A stretch of DNA of 38,719 nucleotides from Bacteroidota bacterium (GTDB lineage Bacteria; Bacteroidota; Ignavibacteria; Kapaibacteriales; NICIL-2), in contig JAIBAE010000038.1 in NCBI GenBank assembly GCA_019695345.1, forward strand, positions 1 to 38,719, given 5' to 3'. The translations under genes were made by a program, and so were the position numbers. Shown here piece by piece: positions 25,992 to 35,795 of this stretch (positions within the stretch are counted from its first letter, which is position 1; the number at the start of each line of letters is the position of its first letter). Below the pieces are notes generated by a model. It worked only from the letters and a program-made list of their open reading frames with translations, ran no database searches and was not told the origin of the DNA.

Positions 25992-27155
25992 ATGTTGCCA
26001 TCCATATATCACTCTCAGCAACCGTTAACCGTAGGAATTCTTGGCGGCGGACAGCTTGCCAAAATGTTAGCGCAATCTGCCTATAAAATGGGTTTACGCG
26101 TTGCCGTAATAGAACACGGTGCCGATTCGCCCGCCGGAGTAATGACCAAACACGAATTTACCCGCGGCTGGAACGATGAAGAGGAATTACAGGAGTTTAT
26201 CAGGGTAAGCGATATTGTAACATTGGAAAACGAATTCATTGCACCCGAAATACTCTACAAAATAGCCGAGCACCGCTTGGTATTCCCCGCACCAGAAACC
26301 GTTGCGTTAGTACAAGATAAATACACACAAAAGCAAACAATGGCTAATGCCGGCATCCCAACACCACATTTTGCGGCATGTAACTCCGTTGAAGAGATAA
26401 CGGAATTTGCTGCGGCGCATAACTTCCCCATTGTTATTAAAACACGCAAGTTTGGATACGATGGTTACGGCAACCATACAGCCCGGAACGCAAATGAATG
26501 CGCCGTTGCGTGGAATAAATTTATGGGAGGCGAAGAACCACGCCCAGTAATGGCAGAGAGCTTTGTTAACTTTATAAAAGAACTTGCCGTAATAGTTGCC
26601 CGTAACCGCAGGGGGGAAATAGCTGTGTATCCATGCGTGCAGACAATCCAGCAAAACCATATTTGTGTAACAGTGCTTGCACCTGCACCAATTGAGCAAC
26701 ACATCCAGCAACGGGCACAGGAAATTGCTGTTGCATGCGTTGAAGCAATTAACGGCGTAGGAGTTTTTGGCGTTGAATTGTTCTTAACACAGGATGACGA
26801 CATCATATTTAACGAGATAGCCCCACGTCCGCACAATAGCGGGCATTACACCATAGAGGGCTGCCATACCTCTCAGTTTGAAAACGGGATTCGTGCTGTT
26901 TGCAATTTGCCTCTTGGCTCGCCGGAACTTGTTGGTGGTGCGGCGGCAATGATTAATCTTCTGGGCGAGAGGCGCGGAGACGGTGTGCCGGACAGCGTTG
27001 TGGATTTCCTGAAACACCCGTATGCGTCGTTGCATTTGTATGGTAAAAAGGAATCGCGCATTGGGCGGAAGATGGGGCATGTAACTGCCGTTGGCCAAAC
27101 CGTTAACGAAGCATTTGCCCGCGCCCGCGATGCAGTTGAAGCATTAATCTGGTAA
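25992..27155 (+). CDS. purK: N5-carboxyaminoimidazole ribonucleotide synthase PurK
   Basis: This is a 387-residue ATP-grasp enzyme of purine biosynthesis that uses AIR, ATP and bicarbonate to make N5-CAIR. Motifs: VGILGGGQLAKMLAQSA at the N-terminus, IVTLENEFI and LVFPAPETVALVQDKYTQKQ, IVIKTRKFGYDGYGNHT (ATP-binding loop), FIKELAVIVARN, GVFGVELFLT, and FNEIAPRPHNSGHYTIEGCHTSQFE (metal/substrate site). The length is normal for PurK. The partner PurE is not in the window. It lies 116 bases after clpS with an R1 repeat between them, so it is probably expressed on its own. Strong family call. Confidence 0.93.
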   Translation: MLPSIYHSQQPLTVGILGGGQLAKMLAQSAYKMGLRVAVIEHGADSPAGVMTKHEFTRGWNDEEELQEFIRVSDIVTLENEFIAPEILYKIAEHRLVFPAPETVALVQDKYTQKQTMANAGIPTPHFAACNSVEEITEFAAAHNFPIVIKTRKFGYDGYGNHTARNANECAVAWNKFMGGEEPRPVMAESFVNFIKELAVIVARNRRGEIAVYPCVQTIQQNHICVTVLAPAPIEQHIQQRAQEIAVACVEAINGVGVFGVELFLTQDDDIIFNEIAPRPHNSGHYTIEGCHTSQFENGIRAVCNLPLGSPELVGGAAAMINLLGERRGDGVPDSVVDFLKHPYASLHLYGKKESRIGRKMGHVTAVGQTVNEAFARARDAVEALIW

Positions 27156-27172
27156 CACATAGTTTATCTGCG

Positions 27173-27226
27173 CCGTACAACGGTTGGCTCGCACCGGGTT
27201 TGCGCGCCGGCGGGTTGTTGCGGCTG
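27173..27226 (+). repeat. R2 repeat, copy 2
   Basis: GTTGGCTCGCACCGGGTTTG, GCGCGCCGG, GGTTGTTGCGG. 18 bases after the purK stop; the rest of the gap to the TPR gene (to 27439) holds its ribosome site only. Confidence 0.8.
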
Positions 27227-27439
27227 TAGTGGGATTCTATACTAATTGCCTCTAATTCGCTTGCTGTTTTCGTTCATTCCGTAATTCTACTGTTTTGCAT
27301 ATTGGGTTGTTTTGGTATTTTTCCTTTTGTATAGCAGATATTTGGTGCAGAATGTTGAATTTTGCACGCAGCATTTGTGTTTATACCTAAACTTAAAACA
27401 CGTTAATCATCTAAAAATCCGCTCTTATTAGGAGGTACA

Positions 27440-28951
27440 GTGAAAACAACAACCACATTCGTCGTGTTGTTATCGGTTATTTGGCTTGCGCTGGTTGGTT
27501 GCGGCGGCGTAAAAATGACACCGGAATATATTAATGCTAAAAAGGCAATCGAACGTAACGATTGGGAACAGGCAAAAGACTTATTGGAAAAAGAAGTTGC
27601 CAAGAATAAAGGGAACTACGAAGCATGGTACTTTTTAGGCACAGCCCGCAAACAACTGGGCGATGTGAAAGGTATGCTTGATGCGTATAGTGTTGCCGAA
27701 AAAGGTGTTGACGAAAAATATCGTGTTGCCATGAACAATACGCGTTTTAGCGCATGGGCGGAAATGTATAATACATCCGTAGATATTTATAACCGCTTTG
27801 CCGATAACACCGACATTGCCAAGATTGACAAAGGCATTGAAACAATGAATAATGCCATTGCCTTAAAACCTGAACTTCCGGAAAACTATTCGTTACTTGG
27901 AATGATGTACGAAGGTAAAGGCGATACCATTGCTGCAATCCGCGCTTACGAGAAATATGCAGAATTGCAAAAGCCCGCTATTGATTTGGCTAAAAGCAAA
28001 GGTATGTCGTTAAATATTCTTCGCGATAAAGCATTAAACTCACTCGGACAGGCAGAAACCACAAAAGGTATGCGCAGTGGTAACGACTCGTTATTGGTAG
28101 ATTACATCCGTAGCGGCAGCGATACCGTGTATATGTACTCCATCCAAAAAGATAAATCGGGATTTGTTGCAGAAGGCTGGCGTGTTAACCCACCGGCAAC
28201 ATGGACTGCACAAGAGCGCGAGCGTTATGCACCAATTAATGTGCGTCCGTTTACACAACTTGGTTCGTTGTATTACAACCGTCGCGAGTACGATAAAGCT
28301 TTAAAGTATATTGATATACTTTCTATCTTAAAACCATCCGATGAACAAGCACAAAACCTGAAGGTTCAGATTTATCAGGACCAAGGTAAAATGGATGAAG
28401 CATTATCATCGCTATCGGGCTTAGTGCAATCCGACCCCAAAAACAAATACTTTTTATCGAACTATGCGTTGGCGTTATTCCGTACAGAAAAATTAGACGA
28501 GGCAATTGCGCAGTACGAAAAAGCATTACAGATTGACCCCGATTATGATGTTGCATTGTTTAATGCTGCTGCGGCATTAAAAAACCGCGCGGCACAATTC
28601 CAAAAAGAAGAACGCGACCGCCGCGATAAAGACTCCAAGTACAAAGAGAATGAACAACGCTACTTCCCGCTTCTTACCAAAGCTGCAGAATACTTTGACC
28701 GTTACCGTAAACTACCTGCGCACCGCGACGATTTAACAGCCGTAGAGCACATGGTAAACATTTACGAAACAACACGCGATAAACCCAAAGTAAAACAAAT
28801 GACAACCGAGCTTGAAGCAATGGAATACGTAAACAGTTCCAACCCACGCTACTGGGAAATTCTTGGTGGCGTATATGCACGTAGCAATCAAACCGATAAA
28901 GCAGAAAAGTCATTCAAAAAAGCCGACGATATGCGCAAAAACCAAAAGTAA
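27440..28951 (+). CDS. TPR-repeat lipoprotein
   Basis: This is a 503-residue lipoprotein with several tetratricopeptide repeats. Start GTG 27440, directly after AGGAGG at 27430-27435, one of the best ribosome sites in the window. Lipobox ALVGC near residues 17-21. TPRs: IERNDWEQAKDLLEKEV, NYEAWYFLGTARKQLGD, PENYSLLGMMYEGKGDTIAAIRAYEKYAELQ, a pair around LGSLYYNRREYDKALKYIDIL, then ALALFRTEKLDEAIAQYEKAL and YWEILGGVYARSNQTDKAEKSF near the end. TPR lipoproteins act as scaffolds in envelope assembly or secretion; no partner can be named. A terminator hairpin follows at 28996. Confidence 0.85.
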   Translation: MKTTTTFVVLLSVIWLALVGCGGVKMTPEYINAKKAIERNDWEQAKDLLEKEVAKNKGNYEAWYFLGTARKQLGDVKGMLDAYSVAEKGVDEKYRVAMNNTRFSAWAEMYNTSVDIYNRFADNTDIAKIDKGIETMNNAIALKPELPENYSLLGMMYEGKGDTIAAIRAYEKYAELQKPAIDLAKSKGMSLNILRDKALNSLGQAETTKGMRSGNDSLLVDYIRSGSDTVYMYSIQKDKSGFVAEGWRVNPPATWTAQERERYAPINVRPFTQLGSLYYNRREYDKALKYIDILSILKPSDEQAQNLKVQIYQDQGKMDEALSSLSGLVQSDPKNKYFLSNYALALFRTEKLDEAIAQYEKALQIDPDYDVALFNAAAALKNRAAQFQKEERDRRDKDSKYKENEQRYFPLLTKAAEYFDRYRKLPAHRDDLTAVEHMVNIYETTRDKPKVKQMTTELEAMEYVNSSNPRYWEILGGVYARSNQTDKAEKSFKKADDMRKNQK

Positions 28952-28995
28952 TTGTACGCATTACGTCCAACACATAAAAATATAGAAGCTTAAAC

Positions 28996-29033
28996 GCCGT
29001 CAAAGCAACACAATACTTTGGCGGCTTTATTTT
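28996..29033 (+). terminator. Terminator after the TPR lipoprotein gene
   Basis: Stem GCCGTCAAAG (28996-29005) with CTTTGGCGGC (29016-29025), one G-T wobble, loop of ten bases, then TTTATTTT. 45 bases after the stop of the TPR gene. Confidence 0.75.
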
Positions 29034-29058
29034 ACACTTAATACCATAGGAACACAGG

Positions 29059-29370
29059 ATGAACAACAACGAGCCACAACAACCTCAGCAAATCAATATC
29101 GAACTTGGAGAAAAAGAGGCGGAAGGCATTTACTCTAACCTTGCAATTATTTCGCACTCGCCTGCGGAATTTATAATGGACTTTACCAGAATATTACCCG
29201 GCGTACCAAAAGCACGTGTGCTATCGCGCATTGTAATGACACCCCAACACGCTAAACTTCTATTAGCGGCACTGAATGATAACATCATTCGTTACGAGCA
29301 ACAATACGGCGAAATTATAGTAAACGATGGCGCAATGATGCCACCCGTAGAAGGTCAGAAATTTCACTAA
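29059..29370 (+). CDS. DUF3467 family protein
   Basis: This is a 103-residue protein of the DUF3467 family: INIELGEKEAEGIYSNLAIISHSPAEFIMDFTRILPG, then KARVLSRIVMTPQHAKLLLAALNDNI, and a short acidic tail. These are small cytoplasmic proteins found widely in bacteria with unknown function. The start follows AGGAACACAGG. A clear terminator ends the gene (29394-29421), and an R1 repeat sits right behind it. The family call rests on the pattern around HSPAEFIMDF and RIVMTPQHAK, which is typical. Confidence 0.85.
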   Translation: MNNNEPQQPQQINIELGEKEAEGIYSNLAIISHSPAEFIMDFTRILPGVPKARVLSRIVMTPQHAKLLLAALNDNIIRYEQQYGEIIVNDGAMMPPVEGQKFH

Positions 29371-29393
29371 CCGTTACGCGGTTAAAAAAGAAA

Positions 29394-29421
29394 GGGAGCG
29401 ATACACATCGTTCCCTTTTTT
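29394..29421 (+). terminator. Terminator after the DUF3467 gene
   Basis: GGGAGCGAT (29394-29402), loop ACAC, ATCGTTCCC (29407-29415), then six T, with AAA before the stem that can pair with them. Nine-base stem with one G-T. Confidence 0.9.
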
Positions 29422-29422
29422 A

Positions 29423-29487
29423 TTTGCTATCGCCCGACCGCAACGCGCGGCATTAAACTACACGGCATTCTGCTGCGGGAAAGAAGC
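29423..29487 (+). repeat. R1 repeat, copy 12
   Basis: TTTGCTATCGCCCGACCGC to CTGCTGCGGGAAAGAAG. It overlaps the T tail of the DUF3467 terminator. Confidence 0.85.
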
Positions 29488-29534
29488 TTGTACTACACCA
29501 AGCCATGTTCGCAAGAAACTGTGTGGCAAAAGCA

Positions 29535-30416
29535 TTACTCTAAAATCTCTGCCACATGTTTGCGAATGTTCTTGGCTATAAGTGCAGTTGGTAAATCATT
29601 ACTATCCGAGCCAAACGGATCTTCAATTTCTTCGGCAATAAGCTCCATACTTGCCAACACGTACAGAATAAACACCGAAACCGGAATAACCAACCAACCC
29701 ATTGCAAACACATATCCAATTGGTATAGTCATTACATAAAAGAACACAAACTTTTTAAGGAACACGCTGTACGAAAAAGGAATAGGTGTACTTTTAATAC
29801 GCTCGCATGCACCGCATACATCGGCAAAGGTTTGGAGTTCGGTGTTAACAAACAACAGTTGCTCTCCACTTATGCTACCACTTGCATAGAGTTCTTGAAT
29901 TCGTTGTGTTAAGAGCAGAGTAATCTGGTTTGGGATGTGTTTGCCGGTATCAATACTTTCCGAGTAGGGAAGTTCGTTGGTGTCGATGGTATTCTTTACT
30001 GCATCGGGGCTTAAATGAATTGATAATGCCTGCGCGTAATTGGCAATAGTCTGCGAGAAAAACACACGCGACTCTTTATCATTGTTTGGTAACATGCTGT
30101 GTAGCTTAATAGCAAGCGCACGACTGTTATTTACCAATGAACCCCACAGTTTACGTCCTTCCCACCAACGTTCGTAAGCAGTATTGGTGCGGAACACTAA
30201 CAACAGTGATATTACAAACCCAAGCAAGGTGTGCATTAAGGTGATATTCTTAATGTACGGATTATCGCTCAACTTAAAGAACTCAAGTTCTAAATACGCA
30301 AGAATGCCTGCATATACAGCTATTGCCAGCATAAGCGGAAATAACGCCCTAACGGTGTCCGAACGGTGGAAGCGAAATATAAAGGTAAACCAGTTTTTGG
30401 GGTTGTATGTTAGCAT
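29535..30416 (-). CDS. Bestrophin-like (UPF0187) anion channel
   Basis: This is a 293-residue inner-membrane protein of the bestrophin/UPF0187 family. The start MLTYNPKNWFTFIFRFHRSDTVR at 30416 is the family start; the open frame runs further upstream (to 30740) but that part overlaps dnaX and does not look like the family. TM segments at about residues 22-42 and 55-75 (LLGFVISLLLVFRTNTAYERWWEGRK, whose RTNTAYERWWEGR is the bestrophin signature), and two more near 205-245 (FFYVMTIPIGYVF, VIPVSVFILYVLASMELIAEEIEDPFG). The last part is cytoplasmic. Bacterial homologues are pentameric ion channels; selectivity varies, and chloride or cation passage cannot be told from sequence. It is divergent from dnaX. 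Confidence 0.85.
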   Translation of the reverse strand: MLTYNPKNWFTFIFRFHRSDTVRALFPLMLAIAVYAGILAYLELEFFKLSDNPYIKNITLMHTLLGFVISLLLVFRTNTAYERWWEGRKLWGSLVNNSRALAIKLHSMLPNNDKESRVFFSQTIANYAQALSIHLSPDAVKNTIDTNELPYSESIDTGKHIPNQITLLLTQRIQELYASGSISGEQLLFVNTELQTFADVCGACERIKSTPIPFSYSVFLKKFVFFYVMTIPIGYVFAMGWLVIPVSVFILYVLASMELIAEEIEDPFGSDSNDLPTALIAKNIRKHVAEILE

Positions 30417-30490
30417 AAACGTTTCTGTTAAATAAAGTACGCTACAATGTACAAAGTTTCTGTGTTTTGCTGGTGATTTTGTTGATGAGG

Positions 30491-30557
30491 TTTTATCCCC
30501 GCAAGGCATTGGATACGTGAAGCTAAAAGGTTCGGGGCGGTCTGGCGATAGCAAATA
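30491..30557 (-). repeat. R1 repeat, copy 13
   Basis: Minus strand: ATTTGCTATCGCCAGACCGC to CCTTGCGGGGATAAAA. It lies between the divergent bestrophin and dnaX genes. Confidence 0.8.
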
Positions 30558-30624
30558 ACCTATTTCTAAAACTTGTTGAAAACAAGCTGTACGCCGAAAC
30601 ACCTGTGCGTTGTATGTTTGCGCC

Positions 30625-32589
30625 ATGAACGAACAGCAGCCCATAGAAGATTTTATTGTTACCGCCCGTAAATGGCGTCCGCTACGTTTTGCCGATGTAG
30701 TGGGCCAGGAGCATATTTCCACAACGCTTTCTAATGCCATACGCAGTAACCGTATTCATCATGCGTATTTGTTTTGCGGTCCGCGAGGGGTTGGTAAAAC
30801 AACAAGTGCCCGCATTTTTGCACGCGCCATTAATTGCAGTAATCCAAACGGGATTGAACCATGTAACGAGTGCGATTCGTGTAAGGATATTGTAAGCGGA
30901 CGCTCGATGGATGTAATTGAGATTGACGGGGCTTCTAATAATAGTGTAGATGATATCCGTAAGCTGCGCGAAAACGCTAAGTACCCGCCTGTTAATGGTA
31001 AATACAAAATGTATATCATTGATGAGGTACACATGCTTTCTACCAGTGCATTTAATGCACTGCTGAAAACGTTAGAGGAACCACCTCCGCACCTGATGTT
31101 TGTGTTTGCTACAACGGAGTCGCATAAAATACCTGCAACTATAATTAGCCGTTGCCAACGTTTTGATTTCCGCCGGATGGAAGTGGAGAGTATTGTTCAG
31201 CACCTTGGCTATATTTCCCAACAAGAGAACATTACCATTGATGAAGAATCGCTTGTTGCCATTGCTAAAAAAGGTGATGGCTCGATGCGCGACTCGCAAT
31301 CAATCTTCGACCAAGTTCGTGCCTTTTGCGGCGATAGTATTGTTTATGCCGATGTAAGCAAAGCGTTACATTTGATTGATGAAGAGTTTTTCTTTACTAT
31401 TAGCAAAGCCGTGTACGAGCGCGATGTAGCCGCTATGTTTGGCATTGTACGCAATGTAATGATGCAGGGCTACGATGTACAGGAATGTTTAATTGGATTA
31501 CTTGAGCACTTCCGTAATATTCTTACCATACTTGCAACGGGTAATACCAAACTGATAGAAACATCGTCGGCAATTATAGAACGCTACAAACAAGAAGCCA
31601 CGCGCTTTACCAAAGCAGATGTACTGCGCATCATGACGCTTATCAGTTCTACCGAGCAACAGTTAAAGTTTGCGCCGCAACCGCGTTTACGGTTTGAGTT
31701 GTTGCTTTCGCAACTTGCCTCTATGGATTCTACCATAGAACTCGGAACTCTGATTCAGGAGATTCGCGAAGGAAAAAAAAACGGTAGTTTGAACGGTGCT
31801 TCGCCAAAAGTTGCCCTGAAACCCGCACAAACAGTTGCACCAAAGGTAGAACAACCTGCAACTACAACTGTTCAGGAAAAAACAATACAGTATAATAACG
31901 CCGCACCTGAACAAGAAACACCGCAAGCACCACAGCCTTCGGCACCAACATCTACAGTAACCGAGCAACCTGTTGCAACTACAGCACCCGTGCCGCCAAA
32001 AGCATCAACCGAACAAGTAGCTGTTGCGGCAAAAGCATCAACAAACGGAACAAATGGAATTACGGCTCAGCATATACAATCGGGCTGGGAGAGTTGTTTA
32101 CAGAACTTACCTGCCTCGGCTAAGATGGCAATTGGGTCGGATGATTTTTGCAGTGTACGTTTTTTTGATGGCGAAATTGTAATTCTGAACACCGAGAAAT
32201 TTATGTGCGATAATTTGCTTGCACAGCGCGCCGCCATTGCAAAGCAAATGGAATTGTTCTATGGTACATCTATTAAAATATCGGTGGTACATTCCGAAGA
32301 CATTCAAAACCTGCCCGAGCAATATGTACCAATAGCGGCACCTGCAGTTACGCAGGAAATTGCCTCGGTTCCTGTAATACCAGCCCCCAACGGTAACGGC
32401 GTTCACAACGTTGATGAAAAAACAATCCGCCGTATTGGTGCCGAGGATGACACCCAAACCGTTATACGTCCGGCAAGTGTTGTAACGCCTGCTAATACTA
32501 TCCGTAACGGCGCGGCAGACCGCACTCCGCTGGAGAACGCCATTGTAGAATTATTTGGTGCTAAAAAGATTCCGCTAAGTACAAAGTAA
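30625..32589 (+). CDS. dnaX: DNA polymerase III tau subunit (dnaX), with a slippage site for a gamma form
   Basis: This is a 654-residue tau. Start ATG 30625 (MNEQQPIEDF). Domains: AAA+ ATPase with Walker A GPRGVGKT (residues 52-59), zinc-binding CNECDSC region, Walker B-type MYIIDEVHML, and sensor 1 FATTESHKIPATIISRCQRF. Domain III ends near 365. Then comes a low-complexity Ala/Pro/Thr-rich linker (about 390-490) and a C-terminal domain that would bind the alpha subunit. At 31773-31781 there is a run of nine A (codons GGA AAA AAA AAC). Adding one A, or a -1 frameshift, reads Lys-Lys-Lys-Arg and stops at TAG 31785-31787, giving a 387-residue gamma-like product at the domain III boundary. It is the clamp-loader core of the replisome. 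Confidence 0.92.
   Translation: MNEQQPIEDFIVTARKWRPLRFADVVGQEHISTTLSNAIRSNRIHHAYLFCGPRGVGKTTSARIFARAINCSNPNGIEPCNECDSCKDIVSGRSMDVIEIDGASNNSVDDIRKLRENAKYPPVNGKYKMYIIDEVHMLSTSAFNALLKTLEEPPPHLMFVFATTESHKIPATIISRCQRFDFRRMEVESIVQHLGYISQQENITIDEESLVAIAKKGDGSMRDSQSIFDQVRAFCGDSIVYADVSKALHLIDEEFFFTISKAVYERDVAAMFGIVRNVMMQGYDVQECLIGLLEHFRNILTILATGNTKLIETSSAIIERYKQEATRFTKADVLRIMTLISSTEQQLKFAPQPRLRFELLLSQLASMDSTIELGTLIQEIREGKKNGSLNGASPKVALKPAQTVAPKVEQPATTTVQEKTIQYNNAAPEQETPQAPQPSAPTSTVTEQPVATTAPVPPKASTEQVAVAAKASTNGTNGITAQHIQSGWESCLQNLPASAKMAIGSDDFCSVRFFDGEIVILNTEKFMCDNLLAQRAAIAKQMELFYGTSIKISVVHSEDIQNLPEQYVPIAAPAVTQEIASVPVIPAPNGNGVHNVDEKTIRRIGAEDDTQTVIRPASVVTPANTIRNGAADRTPLENAIVELFGAKKIPLSTK
31757..31787 (+). 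promoter_or_regulatory. dnaX slippage site (A9) with upstream SD-like element
   Basis: AGGAG (31757-31761) lies 11 bases before A9 (31773-31781), and the -1 frame stops six bases later at TAG 31785. In E. coli dnaX an internal SD stimulates -1 frameshifting on A AAA AAG; in Thermus dnaX a run of nine A causes transcriptional slippage. Either would make a gamma form here. I could not find a strong downstream hairpin. Confidence 0.65.
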
Positions 32590-32620
32590 TCATACTGTAA
32601 TCATACTAATCATACTATTG

Positions 32621-32680
32621 TTCCCCGCTTCTGCCGAAGCAAACGCGCCAGCGCGCAAACCCGGTGCGAACCCAACGTCG
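32621..32680 (-). repeat. R2 repeat, copy 3
   Basis: Reverse orientation. GTTGGGTTCGCACCGGGTTT, GCGCGCTGGCGCG, then TTTGCTTCGGCAGAAGCGG. Longest copy of R2 and nearly identical to copy 1 over its first 45 bases. Confidence 0.8.
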
Positions 32681-32730
32681 TGCATCGCGCCAAGAGATAT
32701 TGCTCACGGTACATGTTAGTTTGGAAGTAG

Positions 32731-32797
32731 AGTTCCTTTCCCGCAGAATAATGGTGTTTTGTAATTGATTGGCAGGAGCGGTCTGGCGATAGCAAAG
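32731..32797 (-). repeat. R1 repeat, copy 14
   Basis: Minus strand: CTTTGCTATCGCCAGACCGC to TTCTGCGGGAAAGGAAC. The remaining 270 bases before clpC show no gene and no structure that I can support. Confidence 0.85.
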
Positions 32798-33064
32798 AAT
32801 CCCCCAAGAATATATTGATACAGCATTCAGTTTATGGAGTTTCCGGACGATACTTCGAGGTGGTAAGGAACACCCGATTTGTTACGGTGGCAGGCGGAGC
32901 GTTGTGCAATAATGTATCCGGTACGTGCGTCAAAACGGGTGGAAACAAAAACAAAGCGGATTGTGCGTTTACTATTACTATATTAGTACACAGTGAAGGA
33001 ACACCGTTGTTGTGGTTTTCAGATATCTGCGTACTATTTGCTCATTTTATTGAGAGAGCCGGTT

Positions 33065-35587
33065 ATGGAAGGAAATTTTTCAAATAGAGTTCAGGATGTT
33101 ATACGCCTAAGCCGCGAAGAAGCATTACGGTTGGGGCATGATTATATAGGTACGGAGCATTTGTTGCTTGGCATAATCCGCGAAGGCGAAGGAATTGCCG
33201 TTAAGATTTTACGTAATCTTGGCGTGGATTTGTTCAAACTGAAAAAGTCGATTGAGGATACCGTTCGTTCATCCAGCGGTACACTTACCATTGGCAATAT
33301 CCCTCTTACCAAACAAGCCGAAAAAGTTTTAAAGATTACATACTTAGAAGCAAAACTGTATAAATCGGATGTGATTGGTACAGAACATTTGTTGCTTTCG
33401 TTGCTTCGCGATGAAGATAACATTGCGGCACAGATTCTATCGCAGTTTAGCGTTAGTTACGATGCCGTGCGTAAAGAGTTAGATAACATTATTAGCGGTA
33501 AACCAAGTACACCTCCGCGCAGTGGCGAACGCGCACAAAGTGGTGGCGGAACTTCTCGCGGCTCTAAAAAAGCATCGGAAGAGCGTGTTAAAACTCCGGT
33601 GTTAGATAACTTTGGCCGCGATTTAACCAAACTTGCCGTTGAAGGAAAGTTAGACCCGGTTATTGGCCGCGATAAAGAAATTGAACGTGTAGCACAAGTG
33701 CTCTCGCGCCGTAAAAAGAATAACCCCGTGTTAATTGGCGAGCCCGGCGTTGGTAAAACTGCCGTTGTTGAAGGTTTGGCATTGCGCATTATAGAGAAAA
33801 AGGTTTCGCGTGTGTTGTTTGAAAAACGTATTGTTACGTTAGACCTTGCAGCATTGGTTGCAGGTACAAAATACCGCGGTCAGTTCGAGGAGCGCATGAA
33901 AGCCGTAATGAACGAACTTGAAAAAGCTAAAGATGTAATCTTATTTATTGATGAGTTACACACCATAGTTGGTGCAGGTGGCGCATCGGGTTCGTTAGAT
34001 GCATCGAATATGTTTAAGCCCGCACTGGCCCGTGGAGATATTCAATGTATTGGTGCTACAACATTAGATGAGTACCGCCAGTACATAGAAAAAGACGGCG
34101 CGTTGGATAGACGGTTCCAGAAGATTATGGTAGACCCACCAACAGCCGACGAAGCAATTCAGATTCTGAATAACATCAAAGACCGTTACGAAGAACACCA
34201 TGCAGTGCGTTATACCGATGAAGCTGTTCGCCAATGTGTGTTGCTTGCCGATAGATACATCACCGACCGTTTCTTGCCCGATAAAGCAATTGACGTGTTA
34301 GATGAAGCAGGCGCACGTGTACATCTCTCTAACATTAGTGTTCCGAAGGAAATCTTAGACCTTGAAGCTAAAATTGAAGATGCTCGCGGACAAAAAAACA
34401 ACGTTGTAAAAAGCCAAAACTTCGAGGAAGCAGCTCGCCTACGCGATTTAGAAAAACGTTTGCAACAAGAACTTGAAACAGCAAAAGAAGATTGGGAAAC
34501 TAAATCTGCCGAAATGGTATTTACTGTGGACGAAGAAAATGTTGCAACGGTAGTTGCTAGCATGACTGGCATTCCGGTAAACAGAATTGCGGAATCGGAA
34601 TCAGCGAAGTTGCTAAAGATGGCAGAAGAATTAAAAGGCCAAGTAATTGGTCAGGACGAAGCAGTAGAACATTTGGCAAAAGCAATACGCCGCGCACGTG
34701 CCGGACTAAAAGATCCCGCACGTCCAATTGGCTCGTTTATGTTTTTAGGTCCAACCGGTGTTGGTAAAACTGAACTTGCAAAAGCGTTAGCGCGCTACAT
34801 GTTTGATACCGAAGATTCAATCATTCGCATAGACATGAGCGAGTACATGGAGAAATTCAGTGTATCGCGTTTAGTTGGTGCACCTCCGGGATATGTTGGT
34901 TACGAAGAAGGCGGACAGTTAACCGAAAAAGTACGCCGCAAACCGTACAGCATTGTGCTACTCGATGAAATCGAAAAAGCACATCCCGATGTATTCAACA
35001 TCTTACTGCAAGTGTTCGATGACGGTATCTTAACCGATGGCTTAGGTCGCCGTATTGATTTTAAGAACACCATTATCATCATGACATCGAACGCCGGTGT
35101 ACGCGATGTAAAAGCAGGCGGACGCATTGGCTTTAGCAGCAGCAACTCAACCGAAGACAAATACGAAGCAATGAAAGCAACGGTAGAAGAATCCATGAAA
35201 CGACTCTTCAATCCGGAGTTCTTAAATCGTATCGATGATTACGTTATCTTCCGTCATCTTTCCAAAGACGACATCTACAAAATCATCGACTTACAACTTG
35301 CTAAACTGCTCAAACGCATGGAGCAAAATGGTATCTCGTTGGAACTTGCTAAATCTGCAAAAGACTTCTTAGCCGATAAGGGCTACGACGACAAATTTGG
35401 CGCACGTCCGCTACGCCGGGCAATACAACGCCATATAGAAGATGAGCTTGCCGAAGAAATGTTAAAGGGCACCTTTAAGGAAGGCAGTAAAGTTAAAGTG
35501 AAGTTCGATAAAAAAACAAACAAACTCCACTTTACTGAATCCAAGCCCAAAGACACCGAAGAAATTGCAGAAGCAGACGTAGAATAA
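33065..35587 (+). CDS. clpC: ClpC, Clp/Hsp100 AAA+ unfoldase
   Basis: This is an 840-residue ClpC. The start ATG 33065 ([20 protein letters not shown]) is the normal family start; the open frame runs back to 32993 without family likeness. Domains: two Clp_N repeats (about 1-145; [16 protein letters not shown], then [16 protein letters not shown]); AAA1 with Walker A GEPGVGKT and Walker [11 protein letters not shown]; a middle UVR domain ([21 protein letters not shown]) that marks ClpC; AAA2 with GPTGVGKT and [13 protein letters not shown]; and the C-terminal D2-small domain. It works with ClpP and the adaptor ClpS to unfold proteins. A terminator follows at 35612. It is the last chromosomal gene before the cassette array. 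Confidence 0.93.
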   Translation: MEGNFSNRVQDVIRLSREEALRLGHDYIGTEHLLLGIIREGEGIAVKILRNLGVDLFKLKKSIEDTVRSSSGTLTIGNIPLTKQAEKVLKITYLEAKLYKSDVIGTEHLLLSLLRDEDNIAAQILSQFSVSYDAVRKELDNIISGKPSTPPRSGERAQSGGGTSRGSKKASEERVKTPVLDNFGRDLTKLAVEGKLDPVIGRDKEIERVAQVLSRRKKNNPVLIGEPGVGKTAVVEGLALRIIEKKVSRVLFEKRIVTLDLAALVAGTKYRGQFEERMKAVMNELEKAKDVILFIDELHTIVGAGGASGSLDASNMFKPALARGDIQCIGATTLDEYRQYIEKDGALDRRFQKIMVDPPTADEAIQILNNIKDRYEEHHAVRYTDEAVRQCVLLADRYITDRFLPDKAIDVLDEAGARVHLSNISVPKEILDLEAKIEDARGQKNNVVKSQNFEEAARLRDLEKRLQQELETAKEDWETKSAEMVFTVDEENVATVVASMTGIPVNRIAESESAKLLKMAEELKGQVIGQDEAVEHLAKAIRRARAGLKDPARPIGSFMFLGPTGVGKTELAKALARYMFDTEDSIIRIDMSEYMEKFSVSRLVGAPPGYVGYEEGGQLTEKVRRKPYSIVLLDEIEKAHPDVFNILLQVFDDGILTDGLGRRIDFKNTIIIMTSNAGVRDVKAGGRIGFSSSNSTEDKYEAMKATVEESMKRLFNPEFLNRIDDYVIFRHLSKDDIYKIIDLQLAKLLKRMEQNGISLELAKSAKDFLADKGYDDKFGARPLRRAIQRHIEDELAEEMLKGTFKEGSKVKVKFDKKTNKLHFTESKPKDTEEIAEADVE

Positions 35588-35611
35588 ACAAAGGTAACAC
35601 TGCTTATCAAC

Positions 35612-35647
35612 ATCCCGAACAGCACACGTTGTTCGGGATTTTTTTTA
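35612..35647 (+). terminator. Terminator after clpC
   Basis: Perfect ten-base stem ATCCCGAACA (35612-35621) / TGTTCGGGAT (35630-35639), eight-base loop, then eight T. It lies 25 bases after the clpC stop and directly before an R1 repeat. Confidence 0.92.
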
Positions 35648-35709
35648 TGCTATCGCAGTACGGCACCAAACGGTTTCTATAACACAACATGTATCTGCCG
35701 AAGAGAACC
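35647..35709 (+). repeat. R1 repeat, copy 15
   Basis: TATGCTATCGCAGTACGGCACC to ATCTGCCGAAGAGAAC. It starts at the T tail of the clpC terminator; 160 bases further on the cassette array begins. Confidence 0.7.
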
Positions 35710-35795
35710 GCAAGCAAGTAACACCATTGTTCGCGAGAGAAGTGTTGTTATGTTTGTAAAAAGAACTAAAAAATAAAAGGAAATGAATAATCCAA

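Noticed and set aside
29535-30740. The long 401-aa version of the bestrophin-like protein
   Set aside because: The first 108 residues overlap the dnaX start on the opposite strand and an R1 repeat; the family start is at 30416.
32815-33087. An open frame of 90 aa upstream of clpC
   Set aside because: It overlaps the start of clpC in another frame, has no ribosome site and no likeness to a protein; the codons look random.
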